In this document: piece after piece, positions 8,105 to 16,275 of the stretch
Layout of the letters: every line of letters starts with the position of its first letter
Numbering within the stretch: the first letter of the stretch is position 1
Origin: Aurantimonas sp. 22II-16-19i
GTDB lineage: Bacteria > Pseudomonadota > Alphaproteobacteria > Rhizobiales > Rhizobiaceae
Direction of reading: 5' to 3'
NCBI RefSeq assembly: GCF_002088275.1
Contig: NZ_AQQS01000023.1
Span: 28,508 to 92,507 of the forward strand
DNA length: 64,000 bases
The notes under the pieces: generated by a model
What the model was told of the DNA's origin: nothing
What the model saw: the letters and a program-made list of their open reading frames with translations, nothing else
The model's database searches: none
Position numbers and translations under genes: made by a program

Positions 8105-9139
8105 ATGTCTCAGCGTGTCCTTCTCACCGGCGCCGCCGGCTTCATCGGCTTCCACACCGCCCGCAAGCTTCTTCGCCGCGGCGACCGCGTCGTCGGCTTC
8201 GACAGCGTCAACGACTATTACGATCCCGGGCTGAAGCGGGCGCGGCTCGCCGAGCTCGCCCGGCTGCGCGAGGCGACCGGCGCCGACTTCCGCTTCGTCG
8301 AGGCCGATCTGGCGGACCGTGCGGCGCTGGACGGCGCCTTTGCCGACGGGCCCTTCGACCGGGTGATCCATCTCGCGGCCCAGGCCGGGGTGCGTCATTC
8401 GCTGACCCATCCTGAGAGCTACGTTTCCAGCAACCTCGTCGGCTTCGCCAACATGCTGGAAGTCTGCCGCCATGCGAAGGTGCCGCATCTGACCTTTGCC
8501 TCGTCCTCCAGCGTCTACGGCGCCAACCGCAAGGTGCCGTTCTCCGAGCATGACGGGGTCGACCATCCGCTCCAGCTCTATGCCGCGACCAAGCGCTCCA
8601 ACGAGCTGATGGCCCATGCCTACAGCCATTTGTTCGATCTTCCGGTGACGGGCCTGCGCTTCTTCACGGTCTATGGCCCCTGGGGCCGCCCGGACATGGC
8701 CTACTACTCCTTCGCCGAGAGGATCCTCGCCGGCCAGCCGATCGCCCTGTTCAATCACGGCCGCCACAGCCGCGACTTCACCTTCGTCGACGACATCGTC
8801 GAGGGCGTGGTGCGGGCGAGCGACCGGATCGCGCCGCCCAATGCCGGCTTCGACCCAGCCCTTCCCGACCCCGCGTCGAGCAGCGCCCCGTTCCGCATCT
8901 TCAACATCGGCAACGGACGGCCGGTGGAGCTGAAGCACTATGTCGAGGTGCTGGAGGCGGCGCTCGGCAGGAAGGCGATCATCGAGATGAAGCCGATGCA
9001 GATCGGCGACATCGAGGATACGCTCGCCGACGTCAGCGAGATCGAGGCGGCCCTCGGCTATCGCCCGACCACCACGGTGGAGGAAGGCATCGCCGCCTTC
9101 GTCGACTGGTTCCTCCCCTACAGGCGGCACGCGGGCTGA
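8105..9139 (+). CDS. UDP-glucuronate 4-epimerase (NAD-dependent epimerase)
   Basis: Short-chain dehydrogenase/reductase enzyme of 344 residues that interconverts UDP-glucuronate and UDP-galacturonate for surface polysaccharides. The Rossmann motif TGAAGFIG lies at 8-15, the catalytic serines at 133-136 (SSSS), and the Y159-xxx-K163 pair in [12 protein letters not shown]. The block [16 protein letters not shown] is characteristic of glucuronate epimerases rather than GalE. The ATG is preceded by the AGGAG/GAGGCG purine stretch at 8087-8101. It stands 170 bases after the deacetylase gene. Confidence 0.92.
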   Translation: MSQRVLLTGAAGFIGFHTARKLLRRGDRVVGFDSVNDYYDPGLKRARLAELARLREATGADFRFVEADLADRAALDGAFADGPFDRVIHLAAQAGVRHSLTHPESYVSSNLVGFANMLEVCRHAKVPHLTFASSSSVYGANRKVPFSEHDGVDHPLQLYAATKRSNELMAHAYSHLFDLPVTGLRFFTVYGPWGRPDMAYYSFAERILAGQPIALFNHGRHSRDFTFVDDIVEGVVRASDRIAPPNAGFDPALPDPASSSAPFRIFNIGNGRPVELKHYVEVLEAALGRKAIIEMKPMQIGDIEDTLADVSEIEAALGYRPTTTVEEGIAAFVDWFLPYRRHAG

Positions 9140-9304
9140 AGCCGCCGGGCACGGCGCACCCTCGGGCGCCCGAGGGCCGGCTCCGCCGGGCGGCGGCCCG
9201 ATCGCCTTGCCGGACCGGCTCCGTCGCCAGGAACCTGCGCCAGGGAACGTCTCGGCGCCGATCCGACTTTCTCCCCACATCGAACGAACATGGGAGAAAC
9301 GGCG

Positions 9305-9484
9305 ATGGCCGATCCGAAGCAGCGACGCGACGACGACATCCACCAGCCCGACATCGTCGGCAACGCCGTCGAGCGTACGGACAATGGTTTCGACGGCAAG
9401 AAGGACGACGAGCGGCTGATCGGCCGGGACGTGCCGGACGACGAGCAGGACGCCGAAGAGGAAGAGGCAGCGGATCGTCCCTGA
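9305..9484 (+). CDS. Small acidic hypothetical protein
   Basis: A 59-residue, strongly acidic and hydrophilic protein with no membrane segment, ending in DEQDAEEEEAADRP. The ATG at 9305 is chosen because GGGAG lies nine bases upstream; an ATG five codons earlier lacks a site. A 10-bp perfect hairpin follows at 9495-9517. Small acidic proteins like this are common and unassigned in Rhizobiales; no function can be given. Confidence 0.6.
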   Translation: MADPKQRRDDDIHQPDIVGNAVERTDNGFDGKKDDERLIGRDVPDDEQDAEEEEAADRP

Positions 9485-9494
9485 CGGTCGCCGT

Positions 9495-9517
9495 CCGGCA
9501 ACGGGCGCCGTTGCCGG
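9495..9517 (+). terminator. Hairpin after the small acidic ORF
   Basis: Perfect inverted repeat CCGGCAACGG-GCG-CCGTTGCCGG. There is no T-run, so it may be a mRNA 3' end stabiliser or weak terminator rather than a canonical intrinsic terminator. Confidence 0.4.
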
Positions 9518-9615
9518 CGCGAATCAGCGCTTGCTCCGTCTGGTCGGCGGGACGAGGCTCCCCATAACAGCCGTGTGGGCGGCGATCGTTGCCGCAAGCG
9601 CCAAGGGGGCTCGCC

Positions 9616-10062
9616 ATGCTGAAGACCATTCCGCCGCTCGTCACGCCCGAGCTCCTGCAGATCCTGGCGGCGATGGGCCACGGGGATGAGCTGGTCCTCG
9701 TCGACCGCAACTTCCCCGCCGCCTCGGTCGCGGCCGAAACCGTCACCGGCGTCCTCGTGCAGCTGTCAGGCGTCGGCACCAACGAAGCTGCGACGGCGAT
9801 CCTGTCGCTGCTGCCGCTGGACAGCTTCGTCGAGGCCCCGCTGCGCTACATGGCGCCGGAAGGCGAGCCCGAGGCCGATTTCGAGGTCCATCGGGACATG
9901 CAGGCGATCGCCGACGCCGCCGAGGGCCGGGCCGTGGTCATGGAGGCGGTCGAGCGCTTCGACTTCTACGAGGAGGCGAAGGGCGCCCATGCGGTCGTGC
10001 GCACCGGCGAATCGCGGCCCTATGGCTGCTTCATCTTCAAGAAGGGCGTCATCTTCGACTGA
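9616..10062 (+). CDS. RbsD/FucU-family sugar mutarotase
   Basis: 148-residue protein of the RbsD/FucU fold, which interconverts anomers of monosaccharides (D-ribose or L-fucose type). The family pattern MGHGDELVLVDRNFPA is present near residues 20-35, containing the conserved histidine and the acidic pair, and the C-terminal RPYGCFIFKKGVI carries the conserved tyrosine/lysine region. ATG 9616 has AAGGGGG upstream; an earlier in-frame TTG lacks a binding site. No sugar transporter or kinase lies next to it, so the substrate is open; FucU-like is the better match. Confidence 0.87.
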   Translation: MLKTIPPLVTPELLQILAAMGHGDELVLVDRNFPAASVAAETVTGVLVQLSGVGTNEAATAILSLLPLDSFVEAPLRYMAPEGEPEADFEVHRDMQAIADAAEGRAVVMEAVERFDFYEEAKGAHAVVRTGESRPYGCFIFKKGVIFD

Positions 10063-10233
10063 GCGGTCGGGGTGCGAGCAGCCGGCGAATCGGACGGCAG
10101 GCGCGGGAGCCGAACGGTCGAGGCGCCTCCACGGTCGAACCGTATCCAAGGCGGCGCCGGCTCGCGCCGCGAGTGGCATCACCCGCCGCAACGCGGCGAC
10201 GGATCATTGTTCCGAAGAAGGGAAGGCGTCGAA

Positions 10234-10308
10234 TGGTGGGCGTGACAGGGATTGAACCTGTGACCCCTTCGATGTCAACGAAGTGCTCTCCCGCTGAGCT
10301 ACACGCCC
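10234..10308 (-). tRNA. tRNA-Val (anticodon GAC)
   Basis: On the minus strand the acceptor stem GGGCGTG pairs with CACGCCC. The D-arm GCTCAGCGGGAGAGC, anticodon stem-loop CTTCGTTGACATCGAAG (anticodon GAC), and T-arm ACAGGTTCAATCCCTGT are all present. The 3' CCA is encoded (10234-10236). The length of 75 includes CCA. Confidence 0.97.
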
Positions 10309-10323
10309 ATCCGACGGAGCGGC

Positions 10324-10352
10324 ATAGATCACATGACCGCGCGATCCGTCAA
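10324..10352 (-). promoter_or_regulatory. Promoter of tRNA-Val
   Basis: Minus strand TTGACG (10352-10347), a 17-base spacer, then ATCTAT (10329-10324), placing the start about 8-10 bases before the tRNA 5' end. Confidence 0.55.
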
Positions 10353-10537
10353 CAGGGAAAAACCGGCTTTCGCGAAACAAATGCGACAGCGGCGGATGCG
10401 GGGTTTTCGGCGGCTGAAACGGGCCTGCCGCGGGCCCTTCGCAGGACTTTTGCGGGCAGGGGGCGAGATGGCGCCATCCCGGGCCTGTGGCGCCGAGGCC
10501 GCCTGATTCGGGCGGCCGCGGCTATCTGGGGGCCGCC

Positions 10538-10903
10538 TCAGGCGGCGTCTTCGAGGATCTTGCCGACTTCGTCGACCAGCTCGCGCAGGTGGAACGGCTT
10601 CGACAGGATCTTGGCGTTCTTCGGCGCCTTCGAATCGGGGTTGAGGGCGACCGCGGCAAAGCCGGTGATGAACATCACCTTCAGGTCCGGATCGAGCTCC
10701 GTGGCGCGGCGGGCCAGTTCGATCCCGTCCATTTCCGGCATGACGATGTCGGTCAGGAGCAGCGAGAACGGCTCCTCGCGCAGCCGCTCATAGGCACTTC
10801 CGCCATTGTCGAACGCGACCACCTCATAGCCGGCGCGCTCCAGCGCCTTCGCCAGAAAGCGGCGCATGTCGTTGTCGTCTTCAGCAAGCAGTATCTTCGA
10901 CAT
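10538..10903 (-). CDS. cpdR: Single-domain response regulator CpdR
   Basis: 121-residue stand-alone receiver domain. In alphaproteobacteria CpdR is phosphorylated through the CckA-ChpT relay and, when unphosphorylated, acts as an adaptor that primes ClpXP for degradation of cell-cycle proteins. Receiver residues are visible: acidic pair E8/D9/D10, phosphoacceptor D52 in LLTDIVMPEMDG, T80 in FITGFA, and K102 in LSKPFH. No output domain follows. ATG 10903 starts MSKILLAEDD; an upstream TTG is rejected. It is divergent from the N-formylglutamate amidohydrolase, an arrangement familiar from Rhizobiales. Confidence 0.9.
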   Translation of the reverse strand: MSKILLAEDDNDMRRFLAKALERAGYEVVAFDNGGSAYERLREEPFSLLLTDIVMPEMDGIELARRATELDPDLKVMFITGFAAVALNPDSKAPKNAKILSKPFHLRELVDEVGKILEDAA

Positions 10904-11058
10904 TCCCAAAACCCGAATCCGACCGGTGTGTCCGGCTCGTTCATCACCCTATTCTTACACGAATTTCATACCAGAGAGGTCCAATATTTTCTAAAAGGAA
11001 TTGGCGAAATGGCGGCTTCGGCCCTAGTTTTCCGGTACGAACTTTGAATGAGGGACGA

Positions 11059-11961
11059 TTGAGGGACATTCCGACACTCAAGACCAGTGATGGCCTGGTG
11101 CCGGCTTTCGAAATCGTCGAGCCGTCCGAACCGGCAATCCCCTTTGTCTTCTGCTCGCCCCACAGCGGCCGCGACTATCCCAGCGACCTGATGGCCGCAA
11201 CGAGGCTCGGCCGCGAGGCCATCCGCCGGTCCGAAGACGTCTTCGTCGACGAACTCTTCGATTTTGCGCCGGAATTCGGCGCTCCGTTGATCCGAGCGCG
11301 GTTTCCAAGGGCCTATCTCGACGTCAATCGCGAGCCGTTCGAGCTCGATCCGAAGATGTTCAGCGACGCCCTGCCGGGCTTCGTCAACTCCGCCTCGCTG
11401 CGAGTGGCGGGGGGGCTCGGCACCGTGCCGCGGATCGTCGCGGAGAACGAGGAGATCTATCGGGGGATGCTGCCCGTGGCCGCGGCCCTGCGGCGGATCG
11501 ACGCGATCTACCGTCCGTTCCACCACTCGCTCGACGAACTCCTCACGCGCACCCGGGACCGGTTCGGTTTCGCGATCCTGATCGACTGCCATTCGATGCC
11601 GTCGAGCGTCCGGGCGCTGCCCGGCGGCCGGCGGCCCGACATCGTGATCGGCGACCGCTACGGTACCAGCGCCTCGGGCCGGCTGGTTGCCATGGCGAGC
11701 GCGCATCTGTCGAGCTTTGGCTTCGACGTCGCCCGCAACAAGCCCTATGCCGGCGGCTACATCACCGAGCATTACGGGCGCCCGGCCGAAGGCTTTCATG
11801 CGATCCAGGTCGAGATCAATCGCGGGCTCTATGCGGATGAGCGCACCTTCCGCCCCCATCACGGCTTTCCGCGCCTGAAGGAGCAGTTGCAGACCTTCGT
11901 CGAGCGCTTTGCCGCCGATGTCGCGGCGCAATATGGCGCCCGCCCGGCCGCCGCGGAATAG
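11059..11961 (+). CDS. N-formylglutamate amidohydrolase family protein
   Basis: About 300 residues. The family hydrolyses N-formyl-L-glutamate to glutamate and formate (HutG-like step in histidine degradation); no other hut genes are near, so the real substrate may differ. Family blocks seen are FCSPHSGRDYP near the N-terminus, RAYLDVNREPFELDP, ILIDCHSMPS, IVIGDRYGTS, and the C-terminal VEINRGLYADE. No ATG fits the frame: TTG 11059 has GAGGGA five bases upstream and is preferred over TTG 11044. An ATG at 11048 is out of frame. Confidence 0.88.
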   Translation: MRDIPTLKTSDGLVPAFEIVEPSEPAIPFVFCSPHSGRDYPSDLMAATRLGREAIRRSEDVFVDELFDFAPEFGAPLIRARFPRAYLDVNREPFELDPKMFSDALPGFVNSASLRVAGGLGTVPRIVAENEEIYRGMLPVAAALRRIDAIYRPFHHSLDELLTRTRDRFGFAILIDCHSMPSSVRALPGGRRPDIVIGDRYGTSASGRLVAMASAHLSSFGFDVARNKPYAGGYITEHYGRPAEGFHAIQVEINRGLYADERTFRPHHGFPRLKEQLQTFVERFAADVAAQYGARPAAAE

Positions 11962-12015
11962 AGGCCGGTCCCGAGACCACCCGGATCGTGGCATCTGCAA
12001 CGGATTGCGCCGGGC

Positions 12016-12048
12016 AAAAAAAACCGCACTGCGTTGAAGCAGCGCGGT
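12016..12048 (-). terminator. Intrinsic terminator of the predicted small RNA
   Basis: ACCGCGCTGC-TTCAAC-GCAGTGCGGT followed by T8 on the minus strand. No minus-strand protein gene ends nearby, which is why an sRNA is proposed. Confidence 0.7.
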
Positions 12049-12100
12049 CTGAAGTCTAGGGAGGAAACGCCCATAAGGGCAACGGCACGGATGCCGCAAC
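12016..12100 (-). ncRNA. Predicted small RNA with intrinsic terminator and anti-Shine-Dalgarno motif
   Basis: Minus-strand transcription unit of about 80-85 nucleotides with no ORF. From its 5' end it shows a small hairpin (CGGCA-TCCG-TGCCG), a second hairpin (GCCC-TTAT-GGGC), an apparently unpaired TTTCCTCCCT, and a terminator hairpin of 10 bp (12048-12039 with 12032-12023) followed by eight Ts. One position in the terminator is G-U on the minus strand but A-C on the plus strand, which supports minus-strand transcription. The layout resembles the rhizobial alpha-r8 (MmgR) family, whose exposed UUUCCUCCCU I recall; that family assignment is tentative. Confidence 0.65.
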
Positions 12101-12104
12101 GCAA

Positions 12105-12133
12105 AAGCTATGTTGCGCTGCCAAATGTGTCAA
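12105..12133 (-). promoter_or_regulatory. Promoter of the predicted small RNA
   Basis: Minus strand TTGACA (12133-12128), a 17-base spacer, TAGCTT (12110-12105). The expected start near 12097-12100 lies just before the first hairpin of the predicted sRNA. Confidence 0.6.
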
Positions 12134-12232
12134 CAGCCTTGACCAATCTGCCGCGTCCGAATCATCACATTGTGGTGAGAACTTTCCGCATTCATCGTGC
12201 CGTCGCCCCAGCAAGGCAGAAAAGCAGGACCC

Positions 12233-13024
12233 ATGAGCGAGCCCGACGCGAATTTTCTTCTGATGCTGGCAGACGCCGCCGATCGCGAGACGCTGCCGCG
12301 GTTCCGCAGCGGCGGCGGCGTCGACAACAAGCTCGGGCCGGGCGCCTTCGATCCGGTGACGGAGGCAGACCGGGCCGCCGAGACGGCGATCAGGGCACTG
12401 ATCACGGATCGTTTTCCGGACCACGGCATCCTCGGCGAGGAATTCGGCACGGTGGCCGGTCGCGGCGACGGCGAAGGCCGGCAATGGGTCATCGACCCGA
12501 TCGACGGCACGCGGGCCTTCATCACCGGGATTCCCGTCTGGGGGACGCTGATCGGCCACTATGTCGCCGGCCGCGGCCGGCTCGGCATCATGTCCCAGCC
12601 CTTCACCGGCGAGCGCTTCTATGCCGACGGCACCGGCGCGTTCCTCAAGCGCGGCGACGGCGAGGCGCGGCCGCTCCTCACCCGCAAGGTGGCGCAATTG
12701 CGCGACGCGGCGCTGTTCACCACCTCGCCCCGGCTGTTTTCCGTCGATCTCCTCGGCGGTTTCGAGGCGCTCGAGCGAACCGTACGCCTCACCCGCTTCG
12801 GCACCGATTGCTATGCCTTCGCGATGCTGGCCGCCGGCCATGTCGACCTGGTCGTCGAGAGCGGCCTGAAGCCCTACGACATCGCCGCGCTGATCCCGCT
12901 GATCGAGCAGGCCGGCGGCCTGGTCACGACCCTTGCCGGCGGGCGGGCGGAACAGGGCGGCGACGTGATCGCGGCGGCAACGCCCGAACTGCACGCGGCG
13001 GCCGTGGCGATGCTGGCGGGCTGA
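12233..13024 (+). CDS. hisN: Histidinol-phosphatase, inositol monophosphatase family
   Basis: 263-residue Mg-dependent phosphatase of the inositol monophosphatase superfamily. The HisN subgroup carries out the histidinol-phosphate to histidinol step in actinobacteria and alphaproteobacteria. Metal-binding motifs are visible: GILGEEFG, then WVIDPIDGTRAFITGIP, and the C-terminal GLKPYDIAALIPLIEQAGG where the aspartate completes the site. The TRAFITG wording after DPIDG separates it from SuhB/CysQ. The ATG at 12233 has AGGA upstream. It is a single gene, convergent with the hydrolase. Confidence 0.88.
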   Translation: MSEPDANFLLMLADAADRETLPRFRSGGGVDNKLGPGAFDPVTEADRAAETAIRALITDRFPDHGILGEEFGTVAGRGDGEGRQWVIDPIDGTRAFITGIPVWGTLIGHYVAGRGRLGIMSQPFTGERFYADGTGAFLKRGDGEARPLLTRKVAQLRDAALFTTSPRLFSVDLLGGFEALERTVRLTRFGTDCYAFAMLAAGHVDLVVESGLKPYDIAALIPLIEQAGGLVTTLAGGRAEQGGDVIAAATPELHAAAVAMLAG

Positions 13025-13031
13025 TGCCCCT

Positions 13032-14003
13032 CTACTGCGCCGCCAGCGCCGCCTGGCCGCCGACATAGGCGTCGAAGATCTCCAGCGCCTCTTCGCGAAA
13101 GCGGTCCGCCTCCTGCAGCAGTTCGTGGCGGGCCAGCGGGATCGTCAGGCTCGACCCGCAGCGCATGCGGAAGGCGAGGCGCTCGGCAGCCGCCGATGAG
13201 ACGACCTGGTCGGCGCCGGCGATGACGACGAGCGTCGGAACCGACAGCGCCGCAATCTCGGCCGAGCTTTCCAGCCGCCGCATCGCCCGGGTGGTCGCCG
13301 CGAGCCAGGCGACGGTGGGGCTGCCGACGAAGAGGTCGGGCGCTGTTTCCGCGAGTTCCCGGTTGCGCCGGAAACGCCGCGGATCGGAGGTGAGCGGGTT
13401 GTCCGCCGGATTGGGGATCCGGCTCGGGATCGAGCGGCGGACCGGCCTTGTGCCGAGGCCGAGCCAGCGCGCCGCCGCCGACAGACGCCCGAGGGTCGCG
13501 ACCGAAGGAACGCTGGACGCAAAGCCCACCAGCGGTGCCAGAAGCACCATGCGATCGATGGTGTTGGCCAGCCGCGAGGCGGCGTGGAGCGCGATCAGCC
13601 CGCCCATGGAATGGGCGAGGATGGTGTAGGGCGGCTGGCAGTCGGGCAGCACGATCTCCTGGATCACGCATTCGAGGTCGACCAGATATTGGCCGAAATG
13701 CTTCACATGGCCGAGCCGCGACCGGCGCAGCAGGCGGTCCGAGCCGCCCTGGCCGCGCCAGTCGAAGGTGACGACCGAAAAGCCCCGCTCGTTGAGGTCG
13801 GCGATCGTCTCGAAATACTTCTCGATCGTCTCGTTGCGGCCCTGCAGAAGAATCACGGTACCGCGCGAGGCGCCCGAGACCCTGGCGAGCGCATGACGCA
13901 GCCGTCGCCCGTCGGAGGTCACCAGCGTGCCGCAGGTGAGCCTGCGGGGCGCGGGGTTGCCGGGCACCTCGACAAAGCTCGTCTGGTCTTCGTTGTCGCT
14001 CAC
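13032..14003 (-). CDS. Alpha/beta hydrolase (lysophospholipase/monoglyceride lipase-like)
   Basis: 323-residue serine hydrolase of the PldB/monoglyceride lipase type, probably acting on lipid esters. The nucleophile elbow is AHSMGG in ILAHSMGGLIALH (about 148-160). FDWRGQGGSDR marks the oxyanion region, and the catalytic aspartate and histidine are likely in VIAGADQVV and LARHELLQEAD. No signal peptide is seen, so it is probably cytosolic or membrane-associated. It ends 7 bases from the end of hisN and starts about 150 bases from the IS110 element. Confidence 0.85.
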   Translation of the reverse strand: MSDNEDQTSFVEVPGNPAPRRLTCGTLVTSDGRRLRHALARVSGASRGTVILLQGRNETIEKYFETIADLNERGFSVVTFDWRGQGGSDRLLRRSRLGHVKHFGQYLVDLECVIQEIVLPDCQPPYTILAHSMGGLIALHAASRLANTIDRMVLLAPLVGFASSVPSVATLGRLSAAARWLGLGTRPVRRSIPSRIPNPADNPLTSDPRRFRRNRELAETAPDLFVGSPTVAWLAATTRAMRRLESSAEIAALSVPTLVVIAGADQVVSSAAAERLAFRMRCGSSLTIPLARHELLQEADRFREEALEIFDAYVGGQAALAAQ

Positions 14004-14209
14004 TGGTGCACCTTCGGGTTGGCGGGTGCGGAGCGATCAAATGGCGTAGCATCCGCCAACCCGAGCATCTGCCGTGACGGCCCGTGTCGCTTGCCGCTCG
14101 ACGGCCCCGATGAGACCCGCCGCACGGCAGGTGCCGGGAGACCGGGACGGACCACAGGGTGAAGCGCCAGTGCTTGTCGGCCAGAGCGCCTGTCAGTGAG
14201 CGATCCGCA

Positions 14210-14253
14210 CGATCTCCCAGCTCGGGTCAGTGTAACGCAATCCGAGGAGATCG
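14210..14253 (+). ncRNA. Candidate bridge/seek RNA hairpin in the IS110 leader
   Basis: CGATCTC (14210-14216) pairs with GAGATCG (14247-14253). Inside it CTCGG (14221-14225) pairs with CCGAG (14242-14246), leaving a 4-base bulge and a 16-base loop. The stem also covers the purine-rich ribosome site of the transposase. GTCAGTG occurs both in the loop (14226-14232) and just upstream (14192-14198). IS110 elements carry their guide RNA in this part, so a bridge-RNA loop is plausible but unproven. Confidence 0.4.
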
Positions 14254-14257
14254 GCAC

Positions 14258-15463
14258 ATGCCCTTTCATGGAGGCTTGGACTGGGGCGGCGCAAGCCATG
14301 CCCTGTGCATCATCGACGGCGCCGGTCAGGTCGTCGGCCGGCTCGACGTTCGCCACGATGCGGCGGGGCTTGCCGACATGGTGGCGCGGCTGGAGCGCAT
14401 CGCCCCGCCAGCCGACCTGCCCATCGCCATCGAGCGGCCATCGGGCCTGATCGTCGACACGCTGGTCGAAGCCGGACATCCCGTCGTGCCCGTCCATCCC
14501 AATGTGGTCAAAGCCTGCCGGCCCCGCTACCGGGCGGCCGCGGCCAAGAGCGACCCGGGCGACGCCTTCATGCTTGCCGACATCCTGCGCACCGACGGCC
14601 ACCGCTTCCGTCCCCTGCTGCCGGTGTCCGACGACATCAAGGCCTTGCGGGCGCTGGTGCGCGGCCGGGGCGATCTGGTGGCGGCGCGAACCGCGATCGC
14701 CAACCAACTCCGCAGCCTGCTCGAGGGCTTTTGGCCGGGCGCGGCCGCCATCTTCGCCGCCATCGACAGCCCGATCGCGCTCGCCTTCATCCTGCGCTAT
14801 CCCACACCCGACAGCGCCAGCCGCCTCGGCGAGAAGCGCCTCGCCAGCTTCATGGCCCAAAACGCCTACTGCGGCCGGCGCTCGCCCGCCGAGCTCCTGG
14901 CCCGCCTGCGCGCCGCGCCGGCCGGCCTTGCCGGTGACGCCGAAGCCGAGGCGAAAGGCGAACTCGCCCGGGCCCTTGCGATCGTTCTCGAACGCATCGT
15001 CGGCGAGATCGCCAAACTGTCCGCGAAGATCGAACACGCCGTCGCCGAATTGCCGGACGGCAGGGTCGTCATGTCCTTCCCGCGCTCGGGCCGCATCTGC
15101 GCCGCGCAGATCCTCGCCGAACTCGGCGACGTCCGCGAACGCTTCCCAACCGAAGACCAACTCGCCGCAGAGGCCGGCGTCTGCCCTGTAACCCATGCCT
15201 CCGGCAAAAGTCGCGGCGTCGTCTTCCGATGGGCCTGCAACAAGAACCTCAGGGCCGCCGTCACCTGCTTTGCGGACAACTCGCGACACGCCTGCCCATG
15301 GGCCGCCGCCACCTACCGAAAAGCCCGAGACCGCGGCTGCAGACATCCCCATGCCATCCGAATTCTCGCCAGGGCCTGGCTCCGCGTCCTCTGGAAAGCA
15401 TGGCAAAACCACGCCCTTTACGACCCGCAGAAACATCGCGCCGCAGCTCAAATCGCTGCCTGA
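14258..15463 (+). CDS. IS110-family transposase (DEDD recombinase)
   Basis: 401-residue transposase that appears intact. The RuvC-like N-terminal domain has the acidic set D8 (GLDWGG), E59 (IERPSG), D99 and D102 (KSDPGDAFMLAD). The C-terminal Transposase_20 domain includes SFPRSGRICAAQILAELGD and the conserved serine region HASGKSRG (S315). IS110 enzymes cut and rejoin as RNA-guided recombinases and do not create the usual target duplications. The ATG at 14258 follows GGAGATCGGCAC. An upstream in-frame extension to 14159 is regarded as leader. Confidence 0.9.
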   Translation: MPFHGGLDWGGASHALCIIDGAGQVVGRLDVRHDAAGLADMVARLERIAPPADLPIAIERPSGLIVDTLVEAGHPVVPVHPNVVKACRPRYRAAAAKSDPGDAFMLADILRTDGHRFRPLLPVSDDIKALRALVRGRGDLVAARTAIANQLRSLLEGFWPGAAAIFAAIDSPIALAFILRYPTPDSASRLGEKRLASFMAQNAYCGRRSPAELLARLRAAPAGLAGDAEAEAKGELARALAIVLERIVGEIAKLSAKIEHAVAELPDGRVVMSFPRSGRICAAQILAELGDVRERFPTEDQLAAEAGVCPVTHASGKSRGVVFRWACNKNLRAAVTCFADNSRHACPWAAATYRKARDRGCRHPHAIRILARAWLRVLWKAWQNHALYDPQKHRAAAQIAA

Positions 15464-15643
15464 AACAAATGGGGTGGACACAGGGTGTCTCATCGTCCGT
15501 CCTCGACGCCGGTCAGGCGACCGGATGCGTCCGGCCTGCCTGCCCTGGCTGCACCGGTCATCCTGATCCGGATCTCGTTCGAATTTCGTCAAGGCCGGGT
15601 CCGGCCAGGGCGGCCGGCGGCCCGGACCGTGCCCGCGCCGTCC

Positions 15644-16111
15644 TCAGGCCGCCGGCGCAGCGCCCGTCTCGGCCGCCTCGACCTCCTTGGCGAAATTGTC
15701 GAAGAACTGGCCCGACAGCTTCTTGGCGCTGGAATCGATCAGCCTTCCGCCGAGCTGGGCGAGCTTGCCGCCGACCTGGGCGCTGACGCTGTAGGTCAGG
15801 ATCGTCTCGGCGCCGTCCTCGGCGAGATGGACGTCTGCGCCGCCCTTGGCGAAGCCGGCGATGCCGCCCTTGCCTTCGCCGACGATCGAGTAGCTCTCGG
15901 GCGGATTGATGTTCTCGAGCCGGACCTCGCCGTTGAACTTCGCCTTCACCGGCCCGACCTTGGCGATGACGGTCGCCTTCATCTCGTTCTCGCCGGTCAT
16001 TTCCAGCTCCTCGCAGCCGGGAATGCAGCGTTTCAGCACCTCCGGGTCGTTGAGCTTCGCCCAGACGGTCTCGCGGCTTGCCGGCAGCCGGTATTCGCCC
16101 TTCAGATCCAT
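15644..16111 (-). CDS. CoxG/SRPBCC-family protein
   Basis: 155-residue protein of the SRPBCC (START-like) superfamily, CoxG branch. It opens with MDLKGEYRLPASRETVW and has the family IPGCEEL segment near residue 30. CoxG proteins are linked to CO dehydrogenase maturation or membrane anchoring, but many stand-alone copies have no known role, and no cox genes are present here. ATG 16111 follows a GGGAGGA ribosome site; a longer frame reaching 16516 overlaps the next gene and is rejected. Confidence 0.85.
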   Translation of the reverse strand: MDLKGEYRLPASRETVWAKLNDPEVLKRCIPGCEELEMTGENEMKATVIAKVGPVKAKFNGEVRLENINPPESYSIVGEGKGGIAGFAKGGADVHLAEDGAETILTYSVSAQVGGKLAQLGGRLIDSSAKKLSGQFFDNFAKEVEAAETGAAPAA

Positions 16112-16275
16112 GTCGGTCCTCCCTTGTGCTCTCGGCCGGTCGATGCGGCCGATCTCCCCTTTATCACGAGCCGTCATAAGTTGACGGTTTTCGCTGTTTT
16201 GCCAAGCCGTGCGAGAACCGATAGAGAGGCCGACGAGCCGGCGAGCCGGCATTTCGACCCGCAAGGAGGACGCCC

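Larger units (their letters stand above)
14154..15487 (+). mobile_element. IS110-family insertion sequence
   Basis: A 1.3-kb element with one DEDD recombinase. The sequence CACAGGGTG occurs at 14153-14161 and again at 15479-15487, flanking a unit of 1326 bases, and probably marks the ends/core. No terminal inverted repeats are seen, as expected for the IS110 subgroup. About 100 noncoding bases precede the gene and fewer than 25 follow it, which fits the IS110 (not IS1111) layout. The exact tips are inferred. Confidence 0.75.

Noticed and set aside
10904..11058. CtrA site (TTAA-N7-TTAA) between cpdR and the amidohydrolase gene
   Set aside because: The region is AT-rich, but no pair of TTAA half-sites with seven-base spacing is present.
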